A DNA stretch of 7,179 bases. Source: Pseudonocardiales bacterium. Its GTDB lineage: Bacteria; Actinomycetota; Actinomycetes; Mycobacteriales; Pseudonocardiaceae. How positions within the stretch are numbered: the stretch's first letter is position 1; the number at the start of each line of letters is the position of its first letter. Shown piece by piece: positions 6,828 through 7,179 of the stretch. The translations under genes were made by a program, and so were the position numbers. A model generated the notes under the pieces. That model did not search any database. It was not told the origin of the DNA and worked only from the letters and a program-made list of their open reading frames with translations. Location of the stretch: assembly GCA_025465385.1 (NCBI GenBank), contig JAODNG010000175.1, forward strand, positions 1-7,179, in the 5' to 3' direction.

Positions 6828-7179
6828 ATGGCAGGACAGGTCAAGACGGTCGGGGTAGTTGGCATGGGCACGATGGGTGCCGGAATCGCTGAAGTGCTCT
6901 CCCGCACCGGGCTTGAGGTGGTGGCGGTTGAAGTCGACGCCGACGGTGTGGCTCGGGGTCGTGGCCACCTCGAACACTCCACCGGACGAGCCCTGGAGCG
7001 CGGCAAGCTCGACGAGACGACCCGCCGCGAGCTGCTGGACCGGATCCGATTCACCACGAAGTTGGCGGATCTGGCCGAGGTAGACCTTGTCGTGGAGGCC
7101 GTACCCGAGCGCCTGGGCCTCAAAAGCCAGATCTTCACCGAGTTGGACGTGATCGTGCGCAGCGATGTCGTGTTGGCCT
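6828..7179 (+). CDS. 3-hydroxyacyl-CoA (probably 3-hydroxybutyryl-CoA) dehydrogenase, 5' part only
   Basis: This enzyme interconverts 3-hydroxyacyl-CoA and 3-ketoacyl-CoA with NAD(H). The first 117 residues are present and the gene runs off the right edge. They form the N-terminal Rossmann domain: VGVVGMGTMGAGIAEV at 8-23 contains G12-x-G14-xx-G17, E35 ends strand 2 and favours NAD+, and DLVVEAVPE at 86-94 is the family motif. The catalytic His-Glu pair and the dimerisation domain lie outside the window. The segment from 39 to 80 (STGRALERGKL, RIRFTTKL) resembles, from memory, both the roughly 290-residue FadB2 type and a roughly 590-residue actinomycete form with two C-terminal domains; the full length would decide. 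In the ethylmalonyl-CoA pathway such an enzyme reduces acetoacetyl-CoA, which would link it to the mutase, but general beta-oxidation is equally possible. Confidence 0.92.
   Translation, partial: MAGQVKTVGVVGMGTMGAGIAEVLSRTGLEVVAVEVDADGVARGRGHLEHSTGRALERGKLDETTRRELLDRIRFTTKLADLAEVDLVVEAVPERLGLKSQIFTELDVIVRSDVVLA

Overview
This is a high-GC, densely coding chromosomal segment from an actinobacterium. The strongest evidence is a NucS/EndoMS mismatch endonuclease, which in bacteria is essentially an actinobacterial protein. Strong G/C preference at codon third positions, GTG starts and two genes that look leaderless agree with this. I cannot name the genus. A Pseudonocardiales- or Mycobacteriales-like host is a guess from remembered protein similarity.

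Layout, left to right. (1) Minus strand, 1-1331: the N-terminal 443 residues of a fatty-acid-CoA ligase of the AMP-binding family; its C-terminal lid runs off the left edge. (2) 1332-1416: an 85-bp divergent promoter region with an imperfect 17-bp palindrome and a near-perfect 10-bp direct repeat. (3) Plus strand, 1417-3408: a one-chain, B12-dependent acyl-CoA mutase, best matching ethylmalonyl-CoA mutase (Ecm/MeaA). (4) 3463-4233: a crotonase-fold protein of the ECHDC3-like type that lacks both classical catalytic glutamates. (5) 4368-5027: nucS. (6) 5028-5285: a 258-bp gap with lower GC, a perfect 12-bp palindrome, a short direct repeat and perhaps a gene remnant. (7) 5286-6791: an NAD-type aldehyde dehydrogenase with a basic, hydrophobic C-terminal tail. 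(8) 6828 to the right edge: the Rossmann domain of a 3-hydroxyacyl-CoA (probably 3-hydroxybutyryl-CoA) dehydrogenase, probably co-transcribed with the aldehyde dehydrogenase.

Five of the six genes handle acyl-CoA thioesters or aldehydes. A ligase that makes acyl-CoA, an aldehyde dehydrogenase that supplies acids, a hydroxyacyl-CoA dehydrogenase and Ecm would fit acyl-chain or C4 assimilation through the ethylmalonyl-CoA pathway. The other diagnostic enzymes of that pathway (crotonyl-CoA carboxylase/reductase, methylsuccinyl-CoA dehydrogenase, mesaconyl-CoA hydratase, malyl-CoA lyase) are not in the window, so the pathway is inferred. nucS, a DNA-repair gene, is the functional outlier.

I see no mobile element, CRISPR array, tRNA or rRNA, and no convincing new system. 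The best leads are the glutamate-less crotonase beside the mutase, the two leaderless-type starts and the palindromes at the two metabolic promoters.
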